64,000 bases of DNA, taken from contig OZ024876.1 of the NCBI GenBank assembly GCA_964017185.1, forward strand, positions 35,764,406-35,828,405, written 5' to 3'. Shown in pieces: positions 63,276-64,000 of this stretch (within the stretch, counting starts at the first letter, position 1; each line of letters begins with the position of its first letter). The notes beneath the pieces are model-generated. The model saw only the letters and a program-made list of their open reading frames with translations, did no database searches and was not told the origin of the DNA. The position numbers and the translations under genes were made by a program. This DNA comes from Rugalucina vietnamica. Taxonomy: Eukaryota > Mollusca > Bivalvia > Lucinida > Lucinidae.

Positions 63276-64000
63276 AACTGGTGAACCCGTCTTGTGCTGA
63301 CTAGACGATTCATCCACAAGCAATTTAATTTATCCTTTGTTTTAAGTCACTTCCCGTCAGACTGGTATATGACTAATGATCTCGATCGTGATGACTTATC
63401 ATAGAACATATAAGTTTGGCCCATGGCGTGGGGTACATGAAGTATAGATAATCTTATAGGGCTGGCTTTTAGCCCATCACATCAAATCCTTGGGTTTGTG
63501 TCCAAGAGTGGGGGCTGCATGTCAAAATTCAGAGCTCTTGTCACAGATTTACCATGCTGCAAATTAGTTTTGTACAAATCGATAGATTGACTAACATCAA
63601 GTTCCCTTTAGAATTAGCTTTGATTGTATAACACCAGATATCTGGATCAATGCCTCTAGGGACATTAACCCATATTTGACGAATGGTATTCTCCCATCAT
63701 TATCAATTGGGTGAGTCCACTTTCATTTTTAGGGGTGTTAGGAGTGATTTTTATTTTTTATCTCATTTTTCGATGAAATTTCTATAAGCAAACAGAATAG
63801 CCCCAGATGGGACGCCGCGTTATGCGGCGTCATATCTGGGGCTATTCTGTTTGCCTATGTCCCATAACAGGGACGCCAGGCTTAAATGAGTTAAGGTTTA
63901 ACAAGCCATGTTCTGCTTGCTGGTGTGCCAGGTGTTTTTTCTTGGGGGTTATCGTGTTTTCGCTCCACCTACTGATTGGCTGACATGTCATCGTAAAACA
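63276..64000. other. Intergenic sequence at the window end
   Basis: Apart from the family D MITE at 63665-63894 no gene, exon or repeat was recognised. Confidence 0.5.
63665..63894. mobile_element. Family D MITE with TTAA borders, copy 2
   Basis: TTAACCCATATTTGACGAATG at the left and AATGAGTTAA at the right, with the hairpin AATAGCCCCAGATGGGACGC. It is about 230 bp, as at 25747-25975. Confidence 0.8.

Overview
The window is animal nuclear DNA, most likely from a mollusc and probably a bivalve. The evidence is AT-rich sequence, GT-AG introns, heavy loading with short inverted-repeat transposons, and repeat families opening with TTAGCTCACCTGAGC that I associate with bivalve genomes. I cannot name the species. 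There is no bacterial, plasmid or CRISPR content.

The main gene is a plus-strand PIAS-type SUMO E3 ligase. I could join 14 exons between 19073 and 53599 with every splice phase agreeing (3126 nt, 1041 residues if the first ATG is used). They encode the PINIT domain, the SP-RING zinc domain, a SUMO-interacting motif, a Ser/Pro-rich region and a long charged tail that I do not recognise from other PIAS proteins. The N-terminal SAP domain was not found. A second gene, unrecognised and on the minus strand, is suggested by a well-bounded exon at 1137-1300 and a possible first exon near 4888. A CpG-bearing, possibly bidirectional promoter lies at 4980-5230.

Layout. 1-5 kb: foldback elements nested in each other, a duplicated ~350-bp unit, and the minus-strand gene. 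5-19 kb: poly-T runs, a (TA)39 tract, a dead Tx1/L1-like LINE (7.6-9.7 kb), a mariner-like TA element (10.8-11.8 kb), a dead inverted CR1/jockey-like LINE (14.2-15.1 kb) and a near-intact one (16.1-18.9 kb). 19-54 kb: the PIAS gene, whose introns are almost solid transposon. Family A is a ~235-bp MITE with GAGCCGC ends and 4-bp target duplications. Family B is a ~275-bp MITE with CATTACGAAAACATG ends. Family C has long TTAGCTCACCTGAGC elements with internal tandem arrays. 54-64 kb: more nested elements, including a 3.2-kb inverted-repeat element, a TCGAAATTTCGA-array element with a coding-like insert, and an inverted family C copy.

The most unusual points are these. Transposon edges sit within a few to a few tens of bases of many PIAS splice sites. 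A 58-bp tandem array copies the end of one PIAS exon with its splice donor 13 times. A MITE inserted so exactly at the 3' end of the coding region that its target duplication includes the last base of the stop codon. Several nested insertions can be dated relative to one another by their target duplications or by unfilled paralogous sites.
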